A stretch of 64,000 bases of DNA from Didymella arachidicola (GCA_016630955.3 CM049994.1:868001-932000); one strand, 5' to 3'. Shown: positions 42,037-53,280, counted from the stretch's first letter. Made by a program: numbers and translations. Notes: generated from the letters alone by a model not told the origin.

Positions 42037-43068
42037 CTACCTCCCGCTACGTCGAATATCAGGTCCGGCCGGCAGCTCAGAGACACGCCGCTCCACTGAC
42101 ATCTCGTGGGCATAATCTTTCCTTACGTCTACTTCGGTGTACGGCACAGCGTTCACCTCCACACGAGCATCATTCCCGTCTTTCTGGTGGATGTGCGTGC
42201 CCTCGTCCTGCGTACTTCCGTCACTCTGGCTGCCATTTTCAGCCTCTTTCGCGCGCTTCCTCCTTCGCAACAAAATGAGCACTAGCGTCAGAATCGCAAT
42301 AAGCACCACGAGTGCTCCAAGTACAGCCCCAGCAATCACACCACCGCTCGCCTTCCGCGCCTTCTGCTTCGCTGAACCCGCGATACTCGACAGCGGTCCT
42401 TGCGACGATGATGTGGCGGAATGTGACGAACTCCCACTTTTAGCCTCCTCTTTCTCAGCAGCACACCCCGCCGTAGCACTGCTCGCCGCCCACCCGTCAA
42501 TTGGGTGCGCCCACCCCTGCGCTCCAGTCGTACTCGGGCTCCAAACTTCCTGTCGCGTACTCCCCATTGAGTCATACACAACAGCCGTCAGCTCTTGCCC
42601 TTGCGGTATGTCTGTGTAGCAGATGCCTCCATACGCTGGTCTCTCAGAAAATAGGGGCAGCCCAGTGGTCGCAAACCTGTATCCACTTGGGCAACACGCT
42701 ATGTAATTATTATCGCCAACATACTGCGTGCAGAAGTTCTGCGGGCACACCAGAGGTGACATCGCGGGGACTATAGACGAGCCCAGCGCGCCGACAGTGG
42801 TTGGTGCAATGGAAGTGTAGGAGCGCAAAAATTCGGTGGGGTAGCAGTCGCCGATTGTCCGGCCAGGAAAAGGGACGGGTTCGTTCCACCATATCAAGTA
42901 GCCGGGCGGAGGTAGTATGTTGATCTGTGAGGGTAGAGCGCAGGACGCGGGAGGTGTGAATGTTGTCGATAGTGCGAGCGTGGTCGTGGGCTGCTCTGCT
43001 CCTCCCTGCCCAAAGTTGTTCGCGGGCCATACTGGTGTTTGGCGGGCGAGAAGGTGGTTTGGAGACAT
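42037..43068 (-). CDS. Single-pass plasma-membrane protein with Cys-rich ectodomain
   Basis: Intronless, 343 aa from ATG 43068 (MSPNHLLARQTPVWPANN). An extracellular part of about 240 residues carries seven or more Cys (for example CPQNFCTQYVGDNNYIACCP) and a Ser/Thr-rich stalk. One transmembrane helix at about 242-267 (GVIAGAVLGALVVLIAIL onwards) is followed by the stop-transfer RRRKRAKE and an 80-residue cytoplasmic tail. No classical signal peptide is visible at this start; the helix alone could insert it, or an upstream exon may exist. The layout recalls fungal wall-sensor-like proteins, but no WSC domain is seen. Function unknown. Confidence 0.8.
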   Translation of the reverse strand: MSPNHLLARQTPVWPANNFGQGGAEQPTTTLALSTTFTPPASCALPSQINILPPPGYLIWWNEPVPFPGRTIGDCYPTEFLRSYTSIAPTTVGALGSSIVPAMSPLVCPQNFCTQYVGDNNYIACCPSGYRFATTGLPLFSERPAYGGICYTDIPQGQELTAVVYDSMGSTRQEVWSPSTTGAQGWAHPIDGWAASSATAGCAAEKEEAKSGSSSHSATSSSQGPLSSIAGSAKQKARKASGGVIAGAVLGALVVLIAILTLVLILLRRRKRAKEAENGSQSDGSTQDEGTHIHQKDGNDARVEVNAVPYTEVDVRKDYAHEMSVERRVSELPAGPDIRRSGR

Positions 43069-44179
43069 GGTGAATGGGTTCACAAATGTCACGACGTAAC
43101 TGTCGCGGGCAAGCTACGCGGTTCACGCGCTGGGTTGTTGGCTTCCTCAGCCGTGGCACGTGAAGGTGGGAGGTACAGCGCTCGAAGACGTCAAGACATT
43201 GATCCATCGCGCTGACATGCGTAGACCTATTTGAGCAAATCTGATCTTCCGTTATGCAAGTGAAAGTTGGATCTGTACATGGTTAGTGATTGACTCTTGG
43301 CTACACAGCCAATAGAAGCATTGAAGCCCTGTGCCGCTAGCTGTGTTTGTGTGCAGTACGGATTCGGCCCCCAACGCCATGAGGGGCCTTACCCGTGCGG
43401 CTGGACCTTCTGCAGCAACAGAGTTGATGTCTCTCAGAATAGCCGCGGATTGGAAAGTCTTAGATGCGCTTGACTACATTCGAACATGCATTCCTATCGC
43501 TCCAGTCACAAGATGATACCTGCATCCAGTGGAGCAGAGCTTACCTCGATCGTACGAATATGGTGAGTGCGCTACTTCATGCAATGCACACAGCTTTATC
43601 GTCTTGCCAGCGAGGCCGAGTCTCGTATCAGCAAACTAATTCAGATTAAGACTGCAAAACTTGCCAAAGAGACCCAAAAAGTTGCACAATAGACGCAACA
43701 CGATTCTGCGTCAATGATCACGATCGCCACTGTGACATTAGTATTCCACCAAGGTACGTTCGTTTCATCGATCACAAGGACGACGTCTTCAACTACGAAG
43801 GGAACAACCTGCAGATCTCGAAACAATGGTGGCCCTGCTGTCCACAATCTGGTCACTCAGTGTTTGGTGTCTGGCTGTGTTGGCTCTACTTCAGCACCAG
43901 AAGCTATTTTAACGGAGAGAATGAAGTTGGTGCATAGCCTCAGTGAGCCGGATCGTTTCACTTCAACGAGATCGTGTAGAACTTTGCCCATTGACTTTCT
44001 TTCGTGGGAATTTCGATGTGTCTTGTCGTATATTGCTCGTAGACATGTTACTGCAGCTTTCACAATGTCGTTCCGAATGGCGGTTTTCTGTAACAGGCAA
44101 AAATCGATGACTCAGCATGCTTTCGATGCTCGACATTAAGGCAAAGCATTAACGCCACCCATGCAATTTTCGATGGCAA
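43069..44179. other. 1.1-kb intergenic region
   Basis: Lies between the membrane-protein gene (its promoter side) and the stop of RPC25. Short frames (43331-43516, 43714-44139) show no family. No tRNA, repeat or terminal repeat was recognised. Confidence 0.35.
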
Positions 44180-45080
44180 TCACTCTTCCATGGCATCGCC
44201 ATATTCGCCTTCCTCTTCCTCTTCTCCTTGTTCCTCCCACCACAATGTCGGCCCTAGACCAGCCTGGTTCATCGAGCCCTGCAGGGCGTTAGCAAGATCC
44301 CACGGCTGACATCGGTTACACATACAATGACTCTCCATGCGGTTCCTCGCTCATCCACAACCTCGCCCTCCTCATTCCTCTGCTCAATCGTAGGTCTTTG
44401 ATCAATCCACTCTTCTTGCTCCACCCTAAACAGGACAGGCTCTCCCTTGTCCAAGAAGAGCTCTGTGCCATCCGAGTTCCAAATCCACACGTTTTCGCTC
44501 TTCTCAAACCTACTATTCTCGAAGAGGTTCTGGTACGGCACAAAGATCTCACTCGTAAAGTCAAGATCGATCACAATGCCCTCTGGATTACTGCTCTTGA
44601 TCCTGCCATAGATGATCTCGCCACGGAAGGGACGGAAGACAGCAAGTCGGAATTCCGCATTGATATTCACCAGGCCTGTGCCATGTCCAATCAGGCCTTC
44701 TGTTGCGGAGAGTAAGTCCCAGAGTGCAATGCAGAGACCCACACCAGGAACGACTTTGTTGCTGTACTTGGTGTTGATGGCGTCTTTGATGGCTTGGGCT
44801 GATGGCTTGCCGAAGTCTTGAGGTTTGATCTGGATCAGGTCTTGTATCGTGCTCTGCGGGGTGTTAGCAGGCGTCGTTGACGACTGACCAACGTCGGTCC
44901 ACCCGAAACTTGACGACAACAGAGACAACAGACAATTCAAGATATGTTCGTGCAAGACAGCACTCCAGAATGGGCGATACGTTCTCCGGCGCATTGCGCA
45001 CATGTAACTTGGCAAGCAAAACCTGAAGCGAATTGACCAGCTCTATATGGTATCCCAGCAACACTTACAAGAATGAACAT
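44180..45080 (-). CDS. RPC25: RNA polymerase III subunit Rpc25 (RPC8)
   Basis: Forms the stalk of Pol III with Rpc17 and is required for initiation. Three exons: 45069-45080 (only MFIL), 44326-44853 and 44180-44278; introns 215 and 47 bp; 212 aa. After the tiny first exon the frame continues STIQDLIQIKPQDFGKP, then INTKYSNKVVPGVGLCIALW. The S1/OB part is FRPFRGEIIYGRIKSSNPEG, IDLDFTSEIFVPYQNL and WIWNSDGTELFLDKGEPVLF. The last exon adds GSMNQAGLGPTLWWEEQ and an acidic tail ending GDAMEE. Both termini match the family, which supports the short exons. Confidence 0.93.
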
Positions 45081-45389
45081 GATAGCGACAGTCGAGGCTT
45101 CATGCTATGTTCTTTGACGACAAAAAGAATTTGGTGCGTGGTCACCGCAGCATGACGGTAATGGACTGAGAAATGTGACAGCTCGGCGAATGACGGTTCT
45201 TTCCCTCCACAAAGCGCGCTAGTGCTATCGATAAGTAAAAGTTGCAGGTGCGTCTCCCAGCGCGTCTGGCACCTTAAAAGTATTCACCAAGTTCTGGTCT
45301 GTACCAAAGCATTTCGTACTGTTACCTAGCACGTAGCATGTGAACCGCCGATCTACGAAAGTGCCTTGCTGCACCCTTCACCATACAAC
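45081..45389. promoter_or_regulatory. Bidirectional promoter, RPC25 / NUFIP1-like gene
   Basis: 309 bp between divergent starts of two nucleic-acid-related genes. No specific element was recognised. Confidence 0.4.
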
Positions 45390-46949
45390 ATGGCGCCGTT
45401 CAAGTTTCCACCACCGCCTCCACCGCCGCCGAAAGCTACCTCCAATGACAGTCAGCCGAGCTACACGAGCCAGAGAGGAGGATCAGGCCGCGGAAGAGGA
45501 GGTGATAGAGGGAGAGGTGGCGATCGCGGCAGGGGAAGAGGTGGTTTCGGACCAGGCGGGAACAGCTTTGGTCAAGGTCGAGGAAATGCACACGGCGGAC
45601 GTGGAAGCTCGAGAGGTGGCTATGGAAATCAGCATGGAGGAGACAATCAACAGCAACATCAGAATTCACAATATGGTTCTGCTGCCACACCTCAGCCGCG
45701 CATGAACCTTCAAGCTTTTCCTCAAGCCATGTCCTTCGTATCAACGCCAGCTGGGATGCAATCGGTCGCTGCATCTGCGCAGCAAATGTCTTTAGTGACG
45801 AACAACACACCACAGTACCAGCAGACCCCTTCGTCGGTACAGGACAACGCACCTCGCTACTCACCCGGGCAACAAGCCGGTCAGAAGCGAAAGCGTCCTG
45901 AGCATAACACGCATGCGCCGCCTCTGCCGCCGAAGAAGGCATCATCGGGACTGAAACCGCCACGAGCAAAGGCAATCGCGCCTCCTCCAGTTCCCAGTTT
46001 TGGCTTCTCGTTGCCAACAGCAGCTACCACGACTTCAGGATCGAACAATAGAAGAGACCAGAAAAAGCGCGTCAACCTCGGCCTCAGTGAGCAGAATGCT
46101 GTGGACGACAATAGCAGCGATGATGAAGACGTCGATGAGGAAGCAGCCTTCGCACAGAAAGTCAAGGTTGAGGGCGTGGCATTCGAACACAATGGAGAAA
46201 TGATCTCGCTGCAGACCGTTGCAGACATGCAAGCATACATCAAGGACCGGCGGCGAAATTACCCAACACAGCAACGAATAGTGGAGAAGATGCAAGAGGC
46301 TGCCGCGAAGCGCGAGCATGAGCTTGAGTTTCTGCATCGTGTCAAGGGCAAGCCCAGAAAACCCGCATCTGATGATAAGCCAGCCAAGCCGCCAAAGCCC
46401 GAGCGGCAAGCAAAGGAAGTCGATACTAAGAAACAGGAAGAACTCGCAGCTCTACGCAAGAAACTACACGAGAGCATGATCAACAAGCAGCGACAACCCA
46501 CTAATCTGCTCGGTGCGGGTTACGATACTGACTCCGACGCTGAGAGCAGTGTTTTGTCTGACTCGTCTGTCCTAAGCTCTTCCTCAGGCGGGCCTTCAGA
46601 TGACGAGTTTGACGAAGGAGACGAAGGTAGCGACTCCGATGCTGCACCGGAAACCGCCTCTTCGAAAGCCGTGCCCCTATCTGTCGTTGTACCACCCCCA
46701 GCACCCGCATCAGCACCACCAAGCCAGATCTGCAAGAACTGGGCTAAGAACGGGAAATGCAAGTTCGAGAAAGGATGTCGGTGGGCGCATCCACCACGTG
46801 AGGATGGGTCAGCGCAAGGACAAAAGACTAGACGAGCTGAGAAGAAAATGGGGCTGTTTGAGAAGATGGTAGAACAGGAGCTTGAGAAAAGGAACCGACT
46901 TGCTTTGGAGTGCATCAAATACCTAGGCACAAATGGGTTCTTAGGATAG
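45390..46949 (+). CDS. NUFIP1-like protein with CCCH zinc finger
   Basis: Intronless, 519 aa, ATG at 45390 (MAPFKFPPPPPPPPKATS). The N-terminus has a poly-Pro run, then an RGG-type domain (GGSGRGRGGDRGRGGDRGRG) and a Gln/Asn-rich stretch. The central conserved helix YIKDRRRNYPTQQRIVEKMQ is the NUFIP1 signature; NUFIP1/Rsa1 is an assembly platform for box C/D snoRNPs with Snu13 and R2TP. An acidic Asp/Ser tract follows, then a CCCH finger, CKNWAKNGKCKFEKGCRWAH (C-x8-C-x5-C-x3-H), and a helical tail ending IKYLGTNGFLG. Probably nuclear. Function assigned by the family signature only. Confidence 0.87.
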   Translation: MAPFKFPPPPPPPPKATSNDSQPSYTSQRGGSGRGRGGDRGRGGDRGRGRGGFGPGGNSFGQGRGNAHGGRGSSRGGYGNQHGGDNQQQHQNSQYGSAATPQPRMNLQAFPQAMSFVSTPAGMQSVAASAQQMSLVTNNTPQYQQTPSSVQDNAPRYSPGQQAGQKRKRPEHNTHAPPLPPKKASSGLKPPRAKAIAPPPVPSFGFSLPTAATTTSGSNNRRDQKKRVNLGLSEQNAVDDNSSDDEDVDEEAAFAQKVKVEGVAFEHNGEMISLQTVADMQAYIKDRRRNYPTQQRIVEKMQEAAAKREHELEFLHRVKGKPRKPASDDKPAKPPKPERQAKEVDTKKQEELAALRKKLHESMINKQRQPTNLLGAGYDTDSDAESSVLSDSSVLSSSSGGPSDDEFDEGDEGSDSDAAPETASSKAVPLSVVVPPPAPASAPPSQICKNWAKNGKCKFEKGCRWAHPPREDGSAQGQKTRRAEKKMGLFEKMVEQELEKRNRLALECIKYLGTNGFLG

Positions 46950-47242
46950 CCTATCAGACATTCATGTTTTATCTAACAGGTAATCATTGATCATGTACGG
47001 CGGATGACATCTAGAGGCGGGTTTGAGACTCGGCGCACAGGTATCATCCGATTCAAGGACTCAAACAAACATGTCTGATCTCTTCGTCACTTATCCACCA
47101 TGCTCGCTTTTGCTTGTGATCGGATTAGTGTACATAGCAGTCTGATGCATCTGTGCCAACGCGCACCATATGACTTTGAACCCCTCCCAAAGAATAACGC
47201 CGCATTCGCACACATGCACAACTCTCCAGCCTAAGGATACAT

Positions 47243-49258
47243 CTACCAAGCCTCGACATCGAAACCTTCCTCGGAGAACTCGGTCGCAACGACGGTTCTC
47301 CGTGAGAACTGGCGACCAGCGAGCGCTTTGATGGCTTTTTGTGCAGACTCCACGTCTTGATATTTGATATAGATCTTGCCGACACCAAGGTTGATTCGGG
47401 CACCAGCGGGACGTGGGATCTTGACTTCAACGATGGGACCGTATTTGCTGCATTCCTCTTGAATGTCTTCCTTGATTTCTATGGTACTGTTAGCAGATGG
47501 TAGTATTGAAGGGAGTAAAGATGATTAGACATACCGTCGTACTCCTCGTCATTGATCAGCTCGTCAGATGTAACCATGTTCATCAGGCATACGACCTTGC
47601 TGTGCTCATGGTCCTTGGCAGCCTCGGCGCCAGCCAGTCCCGTGATGGCCTGTACGCCACCGTCGAGACCTTGTGTCTGCTGCAGACCGACAGTCGCGCG
47701 GGACACTTTCAGATGGCCATCTCCAAGGGGAATGTCGTTCAAGCCCTCGATAACAGCGTCGACGATCTCGTTATCGGCGTACTCGCAGAAGGCAATACCG
47801 CGGTGCTGGTCAGTGCTGGTGTCCTTGACGAGAACGAAGGCGTTGAGCTTGCCCATTGTCTCGACAAGTTCGCGAACCTGTTCCTCCTCAATGTACTGGG
47901 GGATGTTGACAATACTGAGCTTGTTAGGGCTGTCCTTGACATCAGTAGAGACTTCGTCGCCGGAATAAGCATTCTCGTCGCGGGTGGGCGTGATGTAGTC
48001 CTTGGGTCGGCGGATGGACAGACCGCTCTGATCAGGGCCGCCTGCATTGTCGCGCATGGCAATGCCGTTCATGGCGAGGGCGATGGTGGCGTCTTCGGCG
48101 GTCTTGAACTCGAGAAGAGCGTACTCGTTGTTGCTAGCAACCTGGGCAGAGAGACATGGGTCCTGACCGGAAGTAACGTTCAGTCCATTGAGCTGGAGGT
48201 TGAAGAATTCGACGATCTCCTCGGAGGTCGCGCCAGAGGGCAGGTTGTGGATGTAGAGTCGCTTTGCCTGCTTTGCATTCACCGTCTGGAGCGCAGCAGA
48301 GGAGGCAGTGCCCGCAGAGGGGCTCATGAAAGCAGCCAGCTTGGAGGGATCCATAGGCGCAGCGCGAGGAGCGCCAGGCAGAGGGAACATGCCAGAGAGC
48401 TTCGCCTGCTCAGCAGTGATGTTCTCGTAGCCCGCCGGCTTGATATCCCACTGTGTCATACGGCGCGGGCGGCTTTGGATGTTTGTAAAGGGCGTCAGGT
48501 CGGGGGTAGGCTCACGTGCCTTCGCGACTGGCGAGGGCGACTTCTGGCGTTGGTTTCCTCCTCCTCGTCCTCCGCCCCAGCCTCCTGCTCCTCCATCTCG
48601 TCGTCCCCTTCCACCGCGGTCTTCTCCGCCGAAGCGATCATTGCGGTCGCCACGATCGCGTCGCCCACCACGTTCATCACCGCCGTCGCGGTCGCCGCGG
48701 TCACCACGGTCTCTTGGGCGGTCGCGCCTCGAGTACGAATCGCCCCAATCGCGGCGGCCGCCTCCCTCACGGCCACCTTCGCGGCCACCTTCACGGCCAC
48801 CTTCGCGGCCACCTTCACGGCCACCTTCGCGGCCACCTTCACGGCCACCTCCTTCGCGGCCTCCTCCTTCGCGATCGGCGCCACGGTCATCGCGCCTCTC
48901 GCGGCGTGCGTATGTGTCTTCGCGCTCGCGCTCGCGGTAGTCGCGACTGGACGAGTACGTGTCGACCTCGTAGTCGCGGCGGGAGCTGTGTCGAGGAGAG
49001 CGCGAACGACGACGGCGCCTGTCGCCGCCCCTCTCGCCGCCCCTCTCGCGATCGCGGTGGTCATCTCTCGAGCCCTGAGGGTCCGTCAGTCGGCCGTCGG
49101 TTTTGCGCGCAGAGTGTGTACCCACGTAGTTCCTCGAACCTCCGCTTGAGCGGCCGCCGTCTGCTTATGTTAGTACTGTTCCATCGTGGGGCACTGCACA
49201 CCAGTCAGTACGTGTACTGAGACGCCAGCTTACCTCGGGAGTAGCTGTCACCGTTCAT
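47243..49258 (-). CDS. Splicing factor U2AF large subunit (U2AF65)
   Basis: Recognises the polypyrimidine tract with U2AF35 and recruits U2 snRNP. Three exons: 49234-49258 (MNGDSYSR), 47535-49160 and 47243-47478; introns 73 and 56 bp; 628 aa. The N-terminus is an Arg/Ser/Asp/Glu domain with a GREG repeat array instead of long RS runs. The linker RRMTQWDIKPAGYENITAEQ contains the Trp that anchors U2AF35. RRM1 (KRLYIHNLPSGATSEEIVE) and RRM2 (NKLSIVNIPQYIEEEQVREL) follow, then the C-terminal UHM (VVCLMNMVTSDELINDEEYD, spliced to EIKEDIQEECSKYGPIVEV), ending FSEEGFDVEAW. Head-to-head with OGG1 (321 bp). A long plus-strand frame here is antisense shadow. Confidence 0.95.
48769..48850. repeat. 24-bp tandem repeat encoding GREG units in U2AF65
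   Basis: About 3.5 copies of a 24-bp unit made of two near-identical 12-mers (ACGGCCACCTTC and GCGGCCACCTTC on the plus strand). The 12-mers alternate strictly between A and G at the first base, so the array is a higher-order repeat. On the coding strand it reads as repeating Gly-Arg-Glu-Gly. The repeat keeps the frame, so copy-number change would only lengthen or shorten the RE-type domain. Confidence 0.92.
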
Positions 49259-49579
49259 CTTGACAGCTGGAGCGCTTGCTGAGCTGTGCTGCGCTGGTAC
49301 AGAATTCAGCCGCGTGCGGTTGACTGCGGTGCAATGTAGTGATCAACAGCTGCAATTAGCAAACCGAGATCAAAAAGTGCAGCAAAGATAGCTCTCGCAG
49401 TAGCCCGGACACGAGGACGTGATGCTCGAGCAGGTGGTGATGCTGTTGTCGCTGCGAGAAACTGCAATTCATGGAGAAACGACCTTTAGCGTGCCTTAGC
49501 GCGCCTGCCAAGGAGCTCTCCTCTGGACTACCCGTTGCCACTCACCGCGGCCGCATTGACTCGAGACTTGCAAACCACC
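49259..49579. promoter_or_regulatory. Bidirectional promoter, U2AF65 / OGG1
   Basis: 321 bp between divergent starts. No TATA box or specific site was recognised. Confidence 0.4.
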
Positions 49580-50857
49580 ATGGCATTGCGCGCTGCAGAA
49601 TGGTACAAGCTGCCCACGAGTTTGACAGAGCTCTGTCTCAACACGACATTGCGCTGTGGGCAATCATTCAGGTAGCACCCGCCTTTGCCATGCAGCTTGG
49701 AACATATCTGATCTATGTACTGTAGATGGCGCAAGTCAGAAAACGATATATGGTCCTGTGCCATGCATGGTCGGATCCTTTCGCTCCGACAAGACGCTGA
49801 AGCCCTTCACTACCGCGCCATCTTCCCCTCAAGGCCTGCCCTACCCACGCCTCCAGCATCGACTGCCCCTTCAGTTGCCGCTGAAGAGGACGATACACTC
49901 ACCTTCCTTATCCACTACTTCAACCTGTCTCCCAATCTTGGGCACTTGTACGAGCAATGGGCGGCCTCAGACGCCAACTTCAAACGACGAGCGCCAAGAT
50001 TCACAGGCATACGAATACTGCGACAAGATGCATGGGAAGCGCTGATAGGCTTCATCTGCAGTAGTAACAACAATATTAGCCGGATATCAGGCATGGTGCA
50101 TAATTTGTGCCTTCACTATGGGCCACTCATTGGATATATAGATGATGTTCCATATCACGACTTCCCAACCCCGGAAGCTTTGTGCAAGCCAGAAGTGGAA
50201 GAGCACCTCAGGAAGCTAGGGTTCGGATACCGGGCGAAGTACATTGCGAAGACGGCGCGTATAGTCGCGGAAGAGAAGGGAGGTCTTGTGTGGTTGGAGG
50301 CACTCAGCAATCCGGAGCTGCCACAGTTCGGTGTCGAGCCACAGCCTGCAGGCGAGCTGATGGAGGGTGGTAGAGAAGGCTACCGCAAAGCACACGAAGA
50401 GCTGCTCGTGCTACAGGGTGTTGGCCCAAAGGTCTCCGATTGCGTCTGCCTCTTTGGACTGGGCTGGCTTGAGGCTGTCCCCGTCGACACGCACGTTTGG
50501 CAAATTGCGCAGAAGGACTACAAATTCGGCAAGGGCAAGCATGCCAGCTTGACTGCAGCAACATATATTGCCATCGGCAATTTATTCAGGAAACTCTGGG
50601 GTAAAGAAGCAGGCTGGGCACACTCCGTCTTGTTCACAGCCGACTTGAAAGCTTTCGCTGAGCGAACAGTCGCGAAGACAGAGATCAAGGAAGAGGAAGT
50701 AGTGGTCAAGACGGAGGGCGAAGATGTGGTGGCAGAGGTATTCATCAAGAAGGAGATCGTTAAGCGCAAGATAAAAACTGAGCCCGAGGACGTTGACCAC
50801 CAGATTCTCGAGGTCAAAGAAGTTGCGACTCGAAGGAGTAAACGACAGCGAGCCTGA
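49580..50857 (+). CDS. OGG1: 8-oxoguanine DNA glycosylase/AP lyase Ogg1
   Basis: Bifunctional base-excision repair enzyme removing 8-oxoG opposite C. Exon 1 is 49580-49671, the intron is 49672-49725 (54 bp) and exon 2 is 49726-50857; 407 aa. The start MALRAAEWYKLPTSLTELCL plus LRCGQSFRWRK (across the splice) is canonical. The helix-hairpin-helix-GPD motif is LVLQGVGPKVSDCVCLFGLG then AVPVDTHVWQIA. Catalytic Lys266 and Asp285 are spaced 19 residues apart, as in human K249/D268. SSNNNISRISGMV is also conserved. Beyond the usual end is a charged tail of about 70 residues with two or three psi-K-x-E sites (VKTE, IKTE) and a terminal RRSKRQRA, suggesting SUMO regulation and nuclear import (inference). 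Confidence 0.96.
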
Positions 50858-51739
50858 GGTATTCAAGTCGAACTCACAGACAACAGTGCATCGCCAATAA
50901 TAAATCGATGGGCAGTGTTGTTTCAGCTGTGTGGCCAGGCTGCCTACACCAAGAATCGTACGCCTTGTCAAGGTGGGTGCACTTCTCTCAGCCTTACACC
51001 TTCGAGCCTCGTTCATCTTCCAATTCCCTTGAACATGGCATATCAAGCTTCTACTGAGCCGGCGGAATTGCTTCCTAGTCCATGAGGCCAGACCTTTACC
51101 TAAAGCCCCCTTGACGAAGAAAGCATTACATTAGAGCATCAACTAAGCCTCTCATCGCAATACCTATAAGGCTACACCCAAGCATGGTCTTCAGGACAGG
51201 TCTTACTTGCATCGATCATTCCTCTTGTCGCATTTACGGTATGGCTGAGATGCGCTGGCGCTAATCTGCGCATGGTCGACATCTTTGCTGGACAAAGATT
51301 TGTCGCCCGCTCCAATGAAGCACAGGTCAGGGCCATCGACGTTATCACGAGAGCTATCATGTCAGCCTTCAATTATGTCTGGTTTGGAAGTGCCCGCGTA
51401 TCGGCCGTGAATGACAGCACGCCGAGGTCATACCCCTTCAGACACTTGTTGCTGTCAGTTGCCCATTGGCTGGCAATTACGAACTTTTTCTTCTCCGGAA
51501 ACTCTTCCAAAGCAACTCAACCGTCACTGTGTCGTTGGATTGTTGACCGTATTTTCGGCGGCTTCGAGGCTTATCTCGAAAAGAGTGTTTCGAGTAATCC
51601 CGTGATTTTGCGATCACAAAGAAACCCGAGGATGCACATTTACTGCTTCTCCGATACGCAAAATATCGACCCACATCCGACAAGCAAAAACACCTCCCTC
51701 ATCCATCACCACTACCTCGAGGCCTCCACGACGGCAAAA
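50858..51739. other. Spacer between OGG1 and tRNA-Gly
   Basis: 882 bp with only short frames lacking family signal; one plus-strand frame (51272-51787) runs through the tRNA gene and is rejected. This is where the core gene set ends. Confidence 0.35.
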
Positions 51740-51810
51740 TGCATCGGCCGGGAATCGAACCCGGGGCTAGCCGATGGCAACGGCTAATTTTACCACTAAA
51801 CCACCGATGC
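51740..51810 (-). tRNA. tRNA-Gly (anticodon GCC)
   Basis: On the minus strand the 71-nt sequence starts GCATCGGTGGTTTAGTGG and ends CCCGGCCGATGC plus discriminator A. The 7-bp acceptor stem GCATCGG/CCGATGC is perfect. The D arm with the A box follows; the anticodon arm AGCCG-TTGCCAT-CGGCT presents GCC, and the T arm CCGGGTTCGAATCCCGG includes the B box GGTTCGAATCC. No intron. A TTTT Pol III terminator lies directly downstream (51736-51739, AAAA on the plus strand). Its first 18 nt recur at 62418-62435. Confidence 0.95.
51793..51810 (-). repeat. 18-bp direct repeat, copy 1 (5' end of tRNA-Gly), possible att-like site
   Basis: The sequence CCACTAAACCACCGATGC (plus strand) is the 5' end of the tRNA-Gly gene, including most of the D-arm/A-box. 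An exact copy in the same orientation is at 62418-62435. It would be the right-hand junction (on the minus strand) of the proposed inserted element. Confidence 0.85.
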
Positions 51811-53073
51811 GGGCTGCTATGAAGTTGATAAATAGAAACTGGCAAAGACAATACATATCGGAAAATTGAAAATTGTATTCTCACTGCCAATTCTTGCCTC
51901 TCTGCTATCACTTTCCATCATCAGGCCACGTCTGTGAGTGATGCTGCAAATACCGCAGTTCTGTCAGTTTGTTGTAGAATTTGTACGAATTGAGATTTTG
52001 AATACTCACGTAAGGCTATGTTCATCGACTAAACGCTCTTATTGTGCGGAACTAGCAAAACGCGATCGGCGTGTTGGCAGCATCGTTAGCCGCCTCTAAT
52101 TGGACTAGACTCTGATTCACGAAAACGATAAATTGAATTTTGAAACTGTTGAGGTATTGTCTAGGGGTTGAGTACCTGTCAGGCCTGCACCCTATGTTTA
52201 CTAATCGCCTTAGACCCTGACCTTTGTAAAATAGAAGTCTGGTTTGTTACTCAGTTTACATTTGCGACAAACGGCTGCCTGATTTCCGTCCAAGATGTCC
52301 GGTTTATCAGATTCGATGCTGTAGCCATTGGTGGCGTGATCAGGCTATGTAACATTGAAACCCGTCACGACCCGGCTGTTGGGGGTCATGCCTGACTGCC
52401 ATCTGCAACCCAGCGGCACTGCAGTCACTGCCTCGCAAACGGCGGACAACAATAAGCAAGTTTGAAACTAGCGTACTGCGGGGATCTATTATGGCGCTCA
52501 TGCAGCGCTGTGTCTCAAGGCAATAGCCAATCCATGCAGACGTTTAAGCGCCAGCCATGACTGCACCATATCTCGGCGAAAGGCTCAAATTGAGGCTGTA
52601 CCTACTGTAGGGTCTGCAAGGATATCTGTGTGTGAAGACTGCGTATAACACCATGACACGAAACTACACACTGTCTCAATTACACCAAAAGCTGCGCTAT
52701 ACTGACACTAGCGCACAGAAATGTCATGAGCTTTGCGACCATCCGAAGAGTTATACGACGGCTCGCGTCAGTGCTGAAGGACTCTGAACAGACCTGTACA
52801 CCTGGACAACGCATAGGTCTGTCTTGAAAATATTGCAATGGATTTCTACGAAATGTTCTAAGAGCAATATTGGCAAGGCAGTTCCTTTAATCAGAATGCA
52901 CGGAGGGAGGCAGAGCCGTTAGGAGAGGTTGATATCAAGGCTATGAAGTGCTAAATTCGCCGCCAGCGTGATATGGCTCTCACGCTATCTTTGCAATGAA
53001 CCAAACCCTCAACCCTACAATATGGGGGTGAAGAGGGCGTCGACGTCCTTCAAGGTTCTACTCCGCATATCAC
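51811..53073. other. AT-richer spacer at the tRNA end of the accessory block
   Basis: No coding signal; short frames (for example 52168-52395) match no family. GC content appears lower than in the core region. No terminal repeat other than the tRNA 18-mer was seen. Confidence 0.4.
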
Positions 53074-53129
53074 TTGGTCTTCTTAGCCTCGTGTTACCGG
53101 AACGACTCGCACAGCAGTTTTGAGCGCGT

Positions 53130-53280
53130 CAGCAACAGCGACGACGACGACAACAGCGACGACAACAACGATGGCGACGACAGCGATGACAACGACGATG
53201 GCGACGACAGCGACGATGAGGACGACGACAGCAATGATGATGACAACGATGATAGTAATGAAGAAGACGGCGATAGAGAA
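53130..53280. repeat. GAC/GAT-type trinucleotide-rich tract
   Basis: A tract of about 150 bp dominated by GAC, GAT, AAC and AGC triplets, with an imperfect 24-30 bp higher-order period (GATGGCGACGACAGCGA repeated). It is open on the plus strand in a 144-codon frame starting at 53074 (not an ATG), giving poly Asp/Asn/Ser. I treat it as a microsatellite; a real acidic protein is possible but has no other support. Confidence 0.7.

Noticed and set aside
38743..43068. Secondary-metabolite gene cluster
   Set aside because: Monooxygenase, methyltransferase and a membrane protein are adjacent, but there is no PKS, NRPS, terpene synthase or pathway regulator in the window.
48769..48850. CRISPR-like array
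   Set aside because: Units are contiguous 12-mers without spacers and lie inside a eukaryotic coding exon.
47497..49149. 550-codon plus-strand open frame opposite U2AF65
   Set aside because: Low-complexity Val/Ala/Thr composition mirrors the GREG/RRM coding strand; the minus strand has three RRMs and validated splice joins.
51272..51787. 171-codon plus-strand frame ending in ESNPGLADGNG
   Set aside because: It runs through the tRNA-Gly gene; that ending is the typical artefact of translating a tRNA.
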